From positions 6,962,103 through 7,026,102 of the forward strand of contig NC_064224.1 of assembly GCF_023101765.2 (NCBI RefSeq): a stretch of DNA of 64,000 bases. The letters run 5' to 3'. The DNA comes from Spodoptera frugiperda (taxonomy: Eukaryota > Arthropoda > Insecta > Lepidoptera > Noctuidae). The position numbers and the translations under genes were made by a program. This document shows positions 1 to 11,995 of this stretch, one piece after another. The notes under the pieces are model-generated. The model had not been told where the DNA came from and did not search any database. It saw only the letters and a list, made by a program, of their open reading frames with translations. Position 1 is the first letter of the stretch. Each line of letters starts with the position of its first letter.

Positions 1-1529
1 GTTGTCCTTTGTGAGTTTTAATTAACACAGGACCTCTTTGACCCTTTCGTTGTTGATGTGTTTAATTAGCTCAGGGTCGTGGAAGGACGGTTTATTTTTA
101 CTTTTGCACACCACGTTACGCATCAGAAAAAGTGGTGTCTCATAAAAGGTGAATTGACATCAATAATTCTTCTTTCGTTAAGTTTTTCAACCCAAAACGC
201 GCATGTTTTTTGTTTTCCTCCTATTTTTTATTCAAGCCACGTTCGGGATCACAAATACGCCGATACATTTGATATCTGCATCTTTGCCTCATCCATGCAG
301 TACATACAAAATCACACTATTCAAATGTAACGGCATAGTTAATGCAAATGTTTGCCTCATTGCATGGCTTGACTGTGAGTAAAAAACTAACAAATGAATG
401 TTAGCTAGTCGCTTTGCCATACTTGTTCAAACATCATAAAAACAGGTAACACCTACACCACGCTTTGCCGGACACGATCAAAGCAGTATGTCGAATGAGC
501 TGACTAAACAATTTAAAGTCCACAGGGTCTATTTGACATTTTAAAAGCTTACACTTAAATAAAAATACCTTTACATAGAAAAAAGGTATTGTCTTCTAGG
601 AATCGGTTTCATAAATATGACAAGAGTGTATGGTAGCTTAGCAACGCAACAAAAGCTTTACAATCGATAGAACCAATAGAGGTAAATTCTTGGTAGCAAA
701 AAATAATGAGATTGGAATCCATAACTATTGAATGGTTTAGAAGAAGCAATAACTATTATTAAATTGAAAACCGAACCAATACAAATCGTGTAGTTAGGTT
801 ACACTATTAAGAATTACTAATTTCGATAAAACTTAAAGTACGTTTTGTTCTCTAATCAATTTACGCGCTAAACCAACAAGATCTTACAACTAAAAAGCTT
901 ATTAAAAAGGCTGTTTAGCATGGAAAGTAGCAAACAGTAGCCATTTATTTTTATGCTGGTCTTTTTCTTTAACAAAGCGACAATGTTCTTCGTCTCAAAT
1001 GAGTACTATCCCTCACAAGGTCAGATCGATATTCACTAGACGCCTAGTCGCGAAGCCTACAACTTAAGTTGGATCCTTGTACACGAATCCGTCTTTATCC
1101 TTGGAACAAACTTGTTTGTAGTAAAAGTTACGGATGGAAGCCCAGGGACAAACAACACAACATAAATATACAATTTGCGGGAATCGGTTTTAACCGTCCT
1201 CTGGTCACCGCAACATCTTTCTGTTTATAGAAAGGTTTCCACTGGAAAATTGACTAACCTTTATTCTTGGGGTCTTTCAATTTATGAAATGAATTTTAGG
1301 TAAGAATTGAAAAAGTTTAAATGTCTTCTGAATCACCATAATTGCGAAGGAAAAGAAAGCTAATTCCTTAGCACCCTCGACATAAAAATGAAAAGTTAAT
1401 TTTATAAAAGTGGAGATTTTACGACCGTTTCTAAAGAGCGACTGTAGTGTGAAAATCGGGTTAGTCCGTGTAAAAAGCTCAAGCATTACTACAAAGTACA
1501 CACATTCGTATGTAGTTAATAACAAACAT

Positions 1530-1645
1530 TTTAAAAGTAGGGGAGCGCGTGCTATTTACGACACTCCACGTATGAAGGGGGCTGCGGCGGTCGTTTGTTC
1601 CGCGCTCTCAAACACGAGCCTCGTTTAGCGAAACTACTTTTAAAG
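1530..1645. repeat. Small inverted-repeat element (possible MITE)
   Basis: An 11-12 bp inverted repeat, TTTAAAAGTAG at the left and CTACTTTTAAA at the right, encloses about 115 bp of distinctly GC-richer DNA in an AT-rich setting. This is the build of a miniature inverted-repeat transposable element. No target duplication was identified and no second copy was seen in the window. Confidence 0.3.
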
Positions 1646-1689
1646 CTCACCGTTTTAACATAACGTTTTTAAGGAAAATTTTATTACTT

Positions 1690-1920
1690 TATTTTATTTA
1701 AGCAAGCTTTCCAGCCTGTTTTCACTGATTTTCGCGTTTAAGAACAACTAATGAATATCGCAATATCCGTTCAGCAATTTCGGAGTTTATCGCGAACACA
1801 CAATCGCGACGCAGCGCACACTGTTCTATTTATAATTATGGACCACTTTATCCACTTGAGAAAATGACATTAAAATCCGTTCAGTAGTTTATACATTTAT
1901 TACGAATAGAAAGACAGGCG
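1690..1920. repeat. Possible 3' tail of a non-LTR retrotransposon
   Basis: The stretch contains phrases such as CCGTTCAGCAATTTCGGAG that recur at the 3' ends of insect LINEs (the 'cagtagtttcggagcctat' type). It is decayed and cannot be bounded. Assignment rests on recalled family resemblance only. Confidence 0.3.
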
Positions 1921-2984
1921 AAGCAGGTGACTGTTTTTATAATCACGTAAACATAGTAAAAAATTAAAAACATAAAAGGGTTATTGATGGTGTATCAGAA
2001 AATACTATTGTAAACCACTTTAACACGTTTATGTTAGCTTCTGTTATTTAATCGATTGTTGATATTGAGTCATCCTCGTAAACCGATTACAATTTACAAC
2101 ATAGTTTTTAAATAAAATAAGTAAAAGGATAGTCACATTTTGTTTTACACTGTGATACTTCTGAATCATACACTAAATAAACTATTTGCTTTGACTATAA
2201 AGTACCTCAAATACAAACGGAATAATGGAAATATCTATCCAAAGTTGGATATTAATAATTTATTTCAGTCGTTTACCTCATTTCACGGCTGTCAGTTCAG
2301 TGTCAGTTGCAGCCGGAACAGAAATGTATGGTATTCACACGTACATTTCAGTTATGAAGAGTTGAAAGATGTAGGTGGATATACCAGTTTCATGAAATAT
2401 TAAACCAGGATATTTTGTTTTCTTTGAATAGCACAAACCAAAATTTAGGAAATACTGGATTCGATCCAATTTGTAGTCCGTAAATCCGTTTCTCAACAAT
2501 GAAACCCATACATACATATTTATATTAGGGATCACCAGAGAATTTTCCGATTTCATCGCTTCGAAAATAACCAAACATGGGAAATTAGCCAAATTGGTCC
2601 TTGCGTCCTCGAGTTTAGAAACATATTTCACGATTCACTTTAAAACGTAGGTACATTATAAAGCCACTTAAATATAAACTTTCCCACTAACAATCAACAA
2701 ATAGGTCACAAAATTATAATGTAAAAGCGTTTACCGAACGTGGTGTTACTGGTGTTATAGAAAAAATGTTAAACACTGCGGCAGACTAATTATCCTCGGA
2801 GCTGGCACGTAACTAGAGCTACCCTAAGCCACGGTCTACAAGCATCGGGCAAACAATAGCGGCATTATCGCTCCTTCAGTAATCAACTTTCTTCATTTTT
2901 ATCGCAGATACATACCATACCTATGTACTAAACAACAGAACTATGATTGCAGTTATTTTCTTGTAATTTATTAAAGTAACGCAA

Positions 2985-3134
2985 CGTCACGCCTTTTATC
3001 CCCGAAGGGGAAGGCAGAGGTGCACATTACGACACGTAATGCCGCTAAACAATGTACACCCAATTTTCACCATTTTTGTTATAAGTCCCATGTAATAGGG
3101 GGTGAGTCTATTGCCATATACTGTGCACAATTTA
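2985..3134 (-). repeat. tRNA-derived SINE (family 1), 5'-truncated copy
   Basis: Reading right to left this matches the body and tail of the same element seen complete at 22,739-23,014 and 9,796-10,042: '...GTGTACATTGT...', then the GCAGAGGTGCACATTACG motif in plus sense, and a terminal CGTCACGCC. The tRNA-like head with boxes A and B is missing, as is usual for 5'-truncated retroposition. Confidence 0.75.
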
Positions 3135-4141
3135 TTAAAGTAGTAACACTAAAACGTCACTCCCTGTAGCTATCTAGAGGGAGTGACAAAAACGTGGTGT
3201 CAATGTTTTTGCCATCATAAGATTGTTATCCCAAACTCGTGGAAAAGCAATTACAAGACAAAGATAGCCAAGTTTCCCGTTCTCTGATTAACATAATTTC
3301 TTTAGCCGTCTCCGAAATAGTCCGGAATACTTTTTCATGAGTTATCACAACATAAACTTGGTAGAGAGAATTTTTCGGAAAGACAAACTGAATTATACGG
3401 AATGAAATTTGGGGAAATGCTGTGTTTTACACAGGGTAGTTAGTTTAGCAGGGCACATCTGTGGCGCCTGCTAATTTTAAATGGTTTACTTTCCAGGAAT
3501 TCTCATTTTGTAGCTATTAGGTACTGCTACAAAAATAGAAAATATTTGGACTTCATTAGCAATTATTTTTTACCAAAAGTACTGGTGATGAAAATAAGCA
3601 ATATTTACTTTTATTTTAAGTATTTCGCAATTTGGTCATTAGATAAATCACACCACAGAGCACTTTGAAAGGAATTCATAGAAATGATGATTACACTGAT
3701 AATTACAATGTTTATTACATCTCGGAACTATAAATAGATGGTCATAGTTGATTAAGAACTTGATAAATATGGAAAACAGTCAAGGTACATACAAATACAT
3801 ATACAATCACGTTGCTGTTTGTTTGTAGTCTATAATAAATTAGGAATCTATTAATAATTGACTTTGCGATAGTGAAGTAGGGTTCGGATGTACTATTTGT
3901 ACATACATATTATTGCAAATAAAATTATATGCAATTTATTTTTACTTTTAGTAATAATTGTAGGAAAATATATTTTTCGTAGCTTCGGAGAAAATAAAGA
4001 GTGTTTACAAAGTATGGTTTTGTGTTTGTAAACAGAAATCGTTGTAAGGAAAATCACAGCAATAATGTTATGAATATTGCATTGATGTGACTTTGCATTG
4101 TGCCAATGATGATATCATATCACACCTAACAACTAAGTTTT

Positions 4142-4410
4142 TTTGTCTTTTTTATATTTGATGGGTCGACGTTTGTCCTCTACCTCGCCTGGTGGTAAGT
4201 AATTGTTGGATAATTATGTACTATGATGGAGCACGTCTGCACATAAGCAACCTATTCACTCGGGCTTTAAAAACACCCAGGCTATACTCATCAGGAAACA
4301 CAGACCCTGGAGTTCCACTCCTTAGCAGTTCGCACAAGGCGGCTCTAAGCGAAGCGCTTCGTAAGAGTACTATGATATGACTACTATTTTCAAATCCTAA
4401 ACCCAATTAA
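4142..4410 (-). repeat. Jockey-like LINE, 3'-end fragment
   Basis: The minus strand encodes a short peptide ending LGVFKARVNRLLMCRRAPS. This is nearly the same as the C-terminus of the larger LINE reverse-transcriptase fragment at 61,020-62,212 (LGVFKARVNRLLMGRRAPS). The 3' untranslated end ('CGCCTGGTGGTAAGTA' in plus sense, then T-rich) also matches. The copy is heavily 5'-truncated and its frame is damaged by a deletion around the ELLRSGTPG segment. Confidence 0.75.
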
Positions 4411-5565
4411 CCCCTTTTTTAATTTTATGAACACAATCTTTACCACCGTCTTGACCTGATAAAACCGAACCAAGTTTCGAGAGTCCGAATTTAGTATCGA
4501 GTGACCTTTCACCGACAAACCTAAATCGAAAATAGGGCTCAAATCTAGTTAGTGCCTAACTTGGCAGAATATTGATCTTGGGAGCTAATACGAAACTGAT
4601 ACAGTATCGTACAAGATAACTTAATATTAGGAGACTAATTTGAGATTGGTTTGTGAATGGTTTAAAGTTACGTTTGGAAGTAACTTAAATCCGGTTGAAC
4701 AGGTTGCGACAAGGCCGTAAAATTCAATAGATTCTATGCCTCATCTGTAAATAACAACAAGGCACCCAGTTGGCAGTAGATTTAAAATAATCCGTTAGCC
4801 ATTAGAGGTCATAATGCGTTGTTTATGGGGAAAACTTCTCCCTTAAAATAGTATGAAAGAAATATAATTTATAGAAAACAATACATTTCACCGATTTACT
4901 TTTATTGCGTAATAAAACGTAACAAATTGTAATTTTATGCCCTTTTTCGACCATTTTCACGACTGTATTTAAATTATGGCTCGTCACGTTTGGGCCATTT
5001 TGTCAAAAACTCTATGACCACTTTAAGTAGACGTATGCACTTACTTTTCTCTGTAGTCCTACGAAACGTTCCATAGTTATCACCCATGTTTGTTGTCACA
5101 ACACAATTTGTTAATGGTCTAACTAAATATTCAAATCACTGGTCGTATTCGGAACGTGTTCTCGTGTCGAACCTCTAACTCGGTACTAAAGTAATAATAT
5201 TAGGCGAGTTTGGAGACCCCTTCTACTGATATCGATCTTTAGAATCGCTAATTTGATACCCGTATGTTGTTGGTAGATAAATCAAGTTATAATAAATGTC
5301 TTCGCGAAAAATGGTAGACACGCAAACTATTTTATTATTGTATTTTATTTTATGTGATACAATAATCATTGATGTTTCAAAGGGTTATTGAACTGTGCTT
5401 TCTCTAAAAAGATATTGTATTGCGTTTACATATTTCTTATTCTTTGATTCTATTGACGAAGTGAATTATTTGCAGTAAACCTGCAGTTTTTAAACACGGC
5501 AATTCAAATCTAAGATACATAAGACAAATTCCAAGTAGATTGTGGTATGATTTTATTGTAACTTT

Positions 5566-5745
5566 CGTGAGACATACTAAATTAATTATTAATTATTATG
5601 CTACTGTAGTAGCATCGTGACAATCGCCGCGTCGTGTGTCGCGAAATGCTCCTCATGAATATGAGCCTCTTGCATGGCTTGAAACTAGTCGAGTTAATAG
5701 TCAAAACAGTACGTGAGTAAGCCGATAACATAATAATTAGATTGT
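5566..5745. repeat. MITE-like repeat, 'GAAACTAGTCGAG' family
   Basis: It contains GTGAGACATACTAAATTA, GGCTTGAAACTAGTCGAG and ACGTGAGTAAGCCGATAACA. These recur at 62,368-62,462 and, in diverged form, at 40,401-40,634 and 57,655-57,790. The shared blocks define a dispersed family; ends were not fixed here. Confidence 0.55.
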
Positions 5746-7947
5746 GGTATTGCATAATTTTGAATAATAGTGAGGTCAATGGTAACTTGCGCGGTTGCGC
5801 CTACGCGTGATTTATTATAGTTATCTTTTTTAACTTTAAATTCTGTATAAACAGCAAGGTGTGGGTGATTTTGTAATCTTCAACTGCCTATTAAATAGTC
5901 CGCTGTTTGACTATGAAGCTCATTTATATACCAAAGGTTTGTCATACTCGCTTGGCAGTAGGTTTATCAGAGAACGCTACTGCTCGGTCTCTGTCAAATG
6001 TGCAAGTAGTGTACTATGCCTTGTTCGCACTTCACTAGTATTTTAGTCGAGTAGCGAGTGAACAAGGCATCAGCAGATACCCGGAAGAATAAGGATGGTC
6101 AATTGGTCACTAATGTATTCATCTCCACGGTCATCACACGGTAATTTTGTAATCAACACTGATGTATTATTACGCAGGAAATCGTGTAATAATGTGGTTT
6201 AGATTCTCCGTGTGTGCAGTGCAAATGTAATATGAACCAATAATTGCCGGCCAAGCAATTAATGCGAATGGAATGTTTGTTTATTTAATTTGATAGATTG
6301 TATTTCAAACTTTACTTAACACATTCATGTACGTATTTTGATTTTAGATCAACTGATTATTTTCTTTTAAGTTAATATTTTTTGTAAAAGCTAGGCTGTA
6401 GGTGTACTTAACATATTGAAGTGTTTTGATTGTATTTATTACATATTATATAGAACAGACATTATTTTCTGAAAGTGTACAAATATATAGTAAGTAGAGC
6501 TATTGTAGTTGGTAGTATTCTACATTAACTAACCTCGCAAATATTTATATTTGATAGCATTTTGTAAGATATCGACCTGGTTTTAATAATATACCTAATA
6601 AACATGGAATTTCCAATGACTATGTTAAATAATAAAGACAAGACAATTTACAGACAACAATGTCAATAGGTCATCTTTACAAAGATCACGGTCACACAGC
6701 TGCAAACATGTTTATCTTAAAATGAAATGATCAATATTACTTTTTGATTAAACTTAGGTACTGATATTATAAATGCGAGTGAATAATTTGTGAGTTTGTG
6801 TGTATATTTGTTACTTAATCACGTCAAGACGGCGAAATTATAATAGGGGATAGTTTATGGTCTAGAATAACACATAAGTTACTTTTGTCCCACAGGAATG
6901 CGGGCAAACCGGTGGTAGAAGATACATAGTTTTCTTATACATCTTCAAAAGCCCGTGACAGACTACTGGATTTTAAGTCTATGGGACGATTCTACACAAC
7001 AGGTATCGCCATAAATTCTATCGTCTCCACCATGCCGAAAAGTGATTAATGGTAATATAACCAGTGTTTTTAAATATTGTGTAACAATTTTCGTGATCAA
7101 AAATATAATAATCAAGTCACATAATTAAAGAGAGCTTAAAACCCCGATAATAGACATGTTTTCGGAATAAAATCTGTCATTTAGTTTAATTGGTGCACCA
7201 AAAATAACCGCAATACACAACCGAGTATTAATGATACATACAGTTTACAATAATTATCAGTTGATTGACAATAAATACCTCTAACAATAAAAACGTTGCA
7301 CCACTTTACAACACCAACACTGACTTAACAATACTTCAATTTACTTTTCTCGACACGTTATTCAATGCTCCTTTTACCTTAAAAATAACTGATTTGACCA
7401 TCGGAATCTAAGTTAAGTTTAAACTGTGTATAATTAGTGTTAATGACTACGGTTGGTAGTTATCGTTAATTAGTTATCACTCAAGTTAGTGGCGCCCTCT
7501 ATCTCTAGTAAATGCAGTGGGTAAACAATGCGTGCGTGTTGTGTTGTGGTGTAAAGCTGTTATCGCTTACAGTGACCATGCTTTTTCTATGCTAGTGGAC
7601 TTTCTTCGTTGGTTGAAAGATATTTCATGGCATATGCGTGAATTTTGAGATTATTTTGAATGCCTACGTCATGATAATACCTAGCTTCACTGACGGACAG
7701 ACTTACAGACTATTATTTATTTCTTTATTTGTTGCCGTTTAAAAGTACCTAAGTATTTATGGTTTAATTGGAATAAATGATTTGACTTTGACTTTGAAAT
7801 ATCATAATGTGGTACGTATTATGATATTATGATGTGATGAGTGAGTGATGTTGTACCTACATCATGGTTAAGTTTACATTCTATAGAAGACAAGACACTA
7901 CAATAATATGCGTAAGTATCTGTGAAGCTAGGTATATGAAAACTTCA

Positions 7948-8107
7948 GATGGGGCCCAGTAGGGCTGATGCCTGATCCAAAGTTGGGTATCCGGCTCGAA
8001 GGGCAAAAGTAGGAACGGGGTGGTTTTTAGTCAGTAAGAGTCTGACACTCCCTCCCGCCTCTCCCAAGCCGGGAGAAGTCATTGGATGATTTCCCCCCTC
8101 AAAAAAG
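7948..8107 (+). repeat. Interspersed SINE-like repeat (family 3) with A-rich tail
   Basis: The core GTCAGTAAGAGTCTGACACT, then CCCGCCT...GGGAGAAGTCATTGG, and a tail CCCCCCTCAAAAAA recur at 11,822-11,995, 32,039-32,205, 41,636-41,745 and 54,471-54,592. The oriented poly(A)-like end suggests a retroposed element. I recall such sequence as common in noctuid genomes, which is recollection and not a search. Confidence 0.7.
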
Positions 8108-8504
8108 AAAAAGGTAAGAGGCGATCAACGTTCAATTTTAATGAATATCAATGTAATTAGTTCACAGACTACAAACAGGTGCAATGGTTTGACCTGATAA
8201 TGCCCACATTACAACATCACGGGCCAATATCAAGATAATTTTATGCTAAATCAATAAACGAATGCATTTACAACCTGGAAATGAAACGGACGTGACTATT
8301 TGAAATAATATGTTATTATAGGCTGACAATAACAAATATTTGTTTGTAATTATGTGTTTGTGTTAACACGATTTCTTGTATAAAACAATGTTTCCGTAGT
8401 TGCATGTGTGAAGCATCTTTGAAACTTCTCTAATGACCGATAATTTGGGAGGCATTTTTTACCAGTAAGTATGTGTAAAGATTGTTCGTATGAATCTAGA
8501 AATA

Positions 8505-9190
8505 ACGGGTGTCCCAATAAGAACGCAAGATTTAAATTTGGCGGCATTCGAAGTATCATTGTTTGACATTTGAACAGGTGTTATTTTTTGTTAGCATAAG
8601 GTACGAGGTTAGTAAAAATGGAGCGCTACACGATTAAAAATGAGCAGGTCAAGCGCAAACAGTCAATCATGGTGTTCGGTATCGTAAAATGATAACCAGT
8701 CTTTTCGTACCTCGAATTGAAGAAATGGATTTGGAAGGCATGTGGTTTCCACAAGATGGCTTCACATGTCATACAACCAGAGAAACAATTGAATTGCTGC
8801 ATCAGTCATGTCCCGGTCGTGTTATTTCACGTTTTGGAGACCAGAATTGGTCGCCTAGATCATGTGATTTATCACCATTAGACTTTTTCTTTTGAGTTTC
8901 TTAAAGTCGATGGTTTATGCGAATAAGCCGACGACGACTCAAGCCTTAAAAAGGAAATTAGACGCTGTATTAATGAAATACCGCAGCATTTATGCAAAAC
9001 GGTCATTGAAAATTTCATTGAAAGATCGCGTATGTTTCAGCAAACCAGCGGCAGCCATCTGCCCGATGTATTGTTCCATAGATAACCTCATACTCTCTAC
9101 TTTACGATATTATAAAGCTTTCACGATTTTTTTTAAAATATCTGCGTTTTATTTGAAATTTAAATCTTGCGTTCTTGTTGGGACACCCTT
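8505..9190 (+). mobile_element. Deleted mariner-family transposon with intact TIRs
   Basis: Terminal inverted repeats of about 30 bp (GGGTGTCCCAATAAGAACGC at the left, its near-perfect complement at the right) are flanked by TA dinucleotides at 8,503-8,504 and 9,191-9,192, the target duplication of Tc1/mariner elements. The plus strand keeps the C-terminal half of the transposase: WFPQDGFTCHT with the second catalytic Asp, then CDLSPLDFFF with the third. A stop directly follows DFFF and the reading frame changes. The N-terminal helix-turn-helix and first Asp are deleted, so the copy cannot be autonomous. Confidence 0.88.
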
Positions 9191-9638
9191 TACATTTGGC
9201 AAATGACTAAAAAAACATATTAAAAATTAAAAAAGCGTGTTAAAAAGGGAACCGCCTTCAATTTTCTTTACCACTTCCATTTATAAGTTAAGTAATATCC
9301 CTAAAACCACCTAAGTCCGAAAAATACCATGCTGAAAACCGCAGCAAAATCGCTTCAGCCAAACGCGAGATAATCGCGCGCAAACATACATACATACAAA
9401 GAACCTATTTTTTTTGAAATCTGTTAAAAACGATTACGACACTATACAATTCACATTAAAAAAAAATCCGCATTCGAGTAATTATCCTGAATAGTGTGGT
9501 AAGCACAGTCACCGTGGTTATCATATTATAGGTCAGTGGGAAGGCGGAAACGAGTTGGTATGAGATTACCGAGATTGGATAGCTACGGGAGGCCGTACTA
9601 CATTCTTGTGGGAGATACTCCTTACTCAGTAACACTAC

Positions 9639-9776
9639 CGGCGCATTCCAATAACCTACCGATCGGTAGATTTGCCTACCAGCGGTAAAATTTTGACACA
9701 ATTTGTATGGAGCTTATGTCAAAATTCTACCGTTAGTAGGCAAATCTACCGATCGGTAGGTTATTGGAATGCGCCG
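9639..9776. repeat. MITE with about 60-bp inverted arms and 13-bp flanking duplication
   Basis: Left arm 9,639-9,699 (CGGCGCATTCCAATAACCTA...) is almost the exact reverse complement of right arm 9,717-9,776. The arms contain the palindrome CCGATCGG. Directly outside both ends stands the same 13-mer TCAGTAACACTAC (9,626-9,638 and 9,777-9,789), which reads as a target site duplication. The element sits a few bases before a SINE head at 9,796. Confidence 0.88.
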
Positions 9777-9795
9777 TCAGTAACACTACAACGAC

Positions 9796-10042
9796 TGCCT
9801 CGTTGGCCAAGTTGTTGCAAGTGCGATTCCCGGATCGGGCGAAGTATTGCTGGGTTATTTTCGGCTTTTCGAAAATTTCTCAGTAGTTGCACGGAGTCTG
9901 GAAATGTGTCCGGTATATGGCAATAGGCTCACCACCTATTACATGGGACTTACAACATAAATTGTGAAACGTGGGTGTACATTGTACAGTGGCATTACAT
10001 GTTATAATGTGCACCTCTGCCTACCCCTTTGGGGATTAAAGG
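9796..10042 (+). repeat. tRNA-derived SINE (family 1)
   Basis: The head TGCCTCGTTGGCCAAGTTGT resembles a pol III box A, and GATTCCCGG a decayed box B. The body matches the other family copies (CGGAGTCTGGAAATGTG, GGCAATAGGCTCACC, ATGTGCACCTCTGCCTACCC). It lies on the plus strand. It is not a functional tRNA, since the lower part of a cloverleaf is absent. Confidence 0.85.
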
Positions 10043-10750
10043 TATTATTCCTTACTAGGGGTTCTTATAATAAAGAAGCAGGGTATGGACCGGTCTATAC
10101 TGAACTGTACTGTACTGTTAACTTGCTACAAAAACAATATGTTTCTTTATTAGAGAGTGCATATATTAAGCTGGCAGCAGGGAGGATAAGGAGAATATAT
10201 TTCTTACCACCCTTACTCTTGACGCGGGTGTCTTAAAATCCGGCTATATACTACACAATTAACAGTGTCAGTACCGTTTTCTGATAATATCAGATCATCA
10301 GATCTATCTGCCAAGCATGGAGATTATGGCAAACCCATTTATATACCTAGAGGAGACCCATAATTCATCTTTGAACTGCCCAAAGACTGCTGACGATTAT
10401 GTTGTTGCACGAACTAACAAAGTAATTATAAAGATCAGCACCAATCGGTACTGAGCACCGGTGAGCCAGATTTGTCTCTAAGACAGACCTTAAAGAAATA
10501 TTTTCTTCGAGCATCTTTGTAAGTAAAATAAGTACTTATATTCTTTTTCCTCTAAAAGCTCTCACTGTTTTGAAATTCTAAACAAGTTTTGTTGTGCTAC
10601 ACTGATCAAGGATAAACGTTTGGATTATATTTCATATTCAGGACACCTTTTGGGCGTAAGGGACCTTAAATGGCGCATATTATTGCACGAATCATTGGGT
10701 AACGAGGTCAAAAGATGTGTTTTCAGGAAAATATTTAAATGTCAACATTC

Positions 10751-10965
10751 TTTGGGTGCTTTTCCACCAGAGATATGCTAAGAATGTGCTATGTGTGGCT
10801 TCCCTACTATGGATACATCGCATACTTGAGCTGCGCATCTTCCTCGCACAGCTACTTAGCTTAGTATCGTTAGAAACGGTCACATAGTTACACAGCTTAG
10901 CTATTACATCTTCGTAGTAAAGCTACAAAGCATATCTCTGTTGGAAAAGCGGAAAAGCACCCTTT
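10751..10965. repeat. MITE with TIRs starting GGGTGCTTTTCC
   Basis: TTTGGGTGCTTTTCCACCAG at the left is mirrored at the right by the complement of AAAGGGTGCTTTTCCGC. Both arms then run into CAGAGATATGCT. The interior phrase 'GTGGCTTCCCTACTATGGAT' and 'CGCAGCTCAAGTATG'-like sequence recur at 63,846-64,000, so this is a dispersed family. Confidence 0.7.
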
Positions 10966-11821
10966 GGAATGTAGTAATTTGTTTGCAAAAATGTCACTTA
11001 AAAAGTGTTAACATTAAGAAGTACCATTCCTAAAACTAATCTTATATCAGACTCCAAGCTTGCCTAAACCTGATATAGTACATACAGAAACTATTTGATC
11101 ATATTACACAATATCATAAATGGAATGTGTAATGTCTCCAAACAGTTTCGCATTCCGAAAACTGAAACACGTGTAGACACATCTATAAAAGCGAAACTTA
11201 TTCAATGAAAATATGTTTACATAGTAATCTAAGTTACCACTATAAACGGCAATAAAAACTAACTATCAAAGTACTTCAAAATCAAAATTATTTATTTCAG
11301 ATAGAACATTAAGGCACTTTTGAACGTCAAGGCAAATAGTATTAAATTAAAAAAAAACAAAATGTCTGTCTGTCAGTCCTGCAGTGAAGCTATTTGCTCG
11401 CTAAAGTGTAGATTCCTATGGAGAGATACGAGCAAGAAACGTATCGTATCATGGACTTACACAGTCAAAATTCCCTTATCAATGTACACAGCTGACCCTT
11501 CCTATCAATAAGTAAATTCATAGATAAACGTGTCAAGGTAAAATAATATATAGCCATACTATCAAAGCTAGAGACGATCCCGTCAGTAATGAGATTATTG
11601 AGGCATCGGATTATAGATAGAAATCTGATTAACATTCGTTTCAGATTGGATCGGAGAATAATACTCGATTGAGTCGCCTTGAAATGGAGCTGGTTGTACA
11701 TTAATAGTGATTTGAGAATAATTTATTGTGATATAGTAAAGGAATAAGGGAATGATGATTTGAATGACTCATTGAAAAAGCTCTCTCAGAAAAGGGATGG
11801 AAGATTGAAAATCACTGGATG

Positions 11822-11995
11822 ATTTTCCCCCTTAAAAAAACCTTACGATTTTTTTTGTGGCTTCTCCCGCCTTGGGCGAGGCGAGAGAGAGCGTCAGACT
11901 CTTACTGACTAAAAACCACCCGGTTCCTAGCTTTTCGAGCCGAAGCCCCGGTAAACTCGGTAGGTAGTCCTCTGCTCCGGATGTTAAAAAGTGAT
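11822..11995 (-). repeat. Interspersed SINE-like repeat (family 3)
   Basis: This is the reverse orientation of the 7,948-8,107 repeat: T-rich start, GATTTTCCCCCTT, CTTCTCCCGCCTTGGGCGAG, CAGACTCTTACTGACTAAAA, then CCCCGGTAAACTCGGTAGGT. It is slightly diverged, with an insertion after the A-tail. Confidence 0.7.

Noticed and set aside
8689..9206. Two plus-strand frames as a host gene
   Set aside because: They are the C-terminal remains of a mariner transposase lying between matching terminal inverted repeats.
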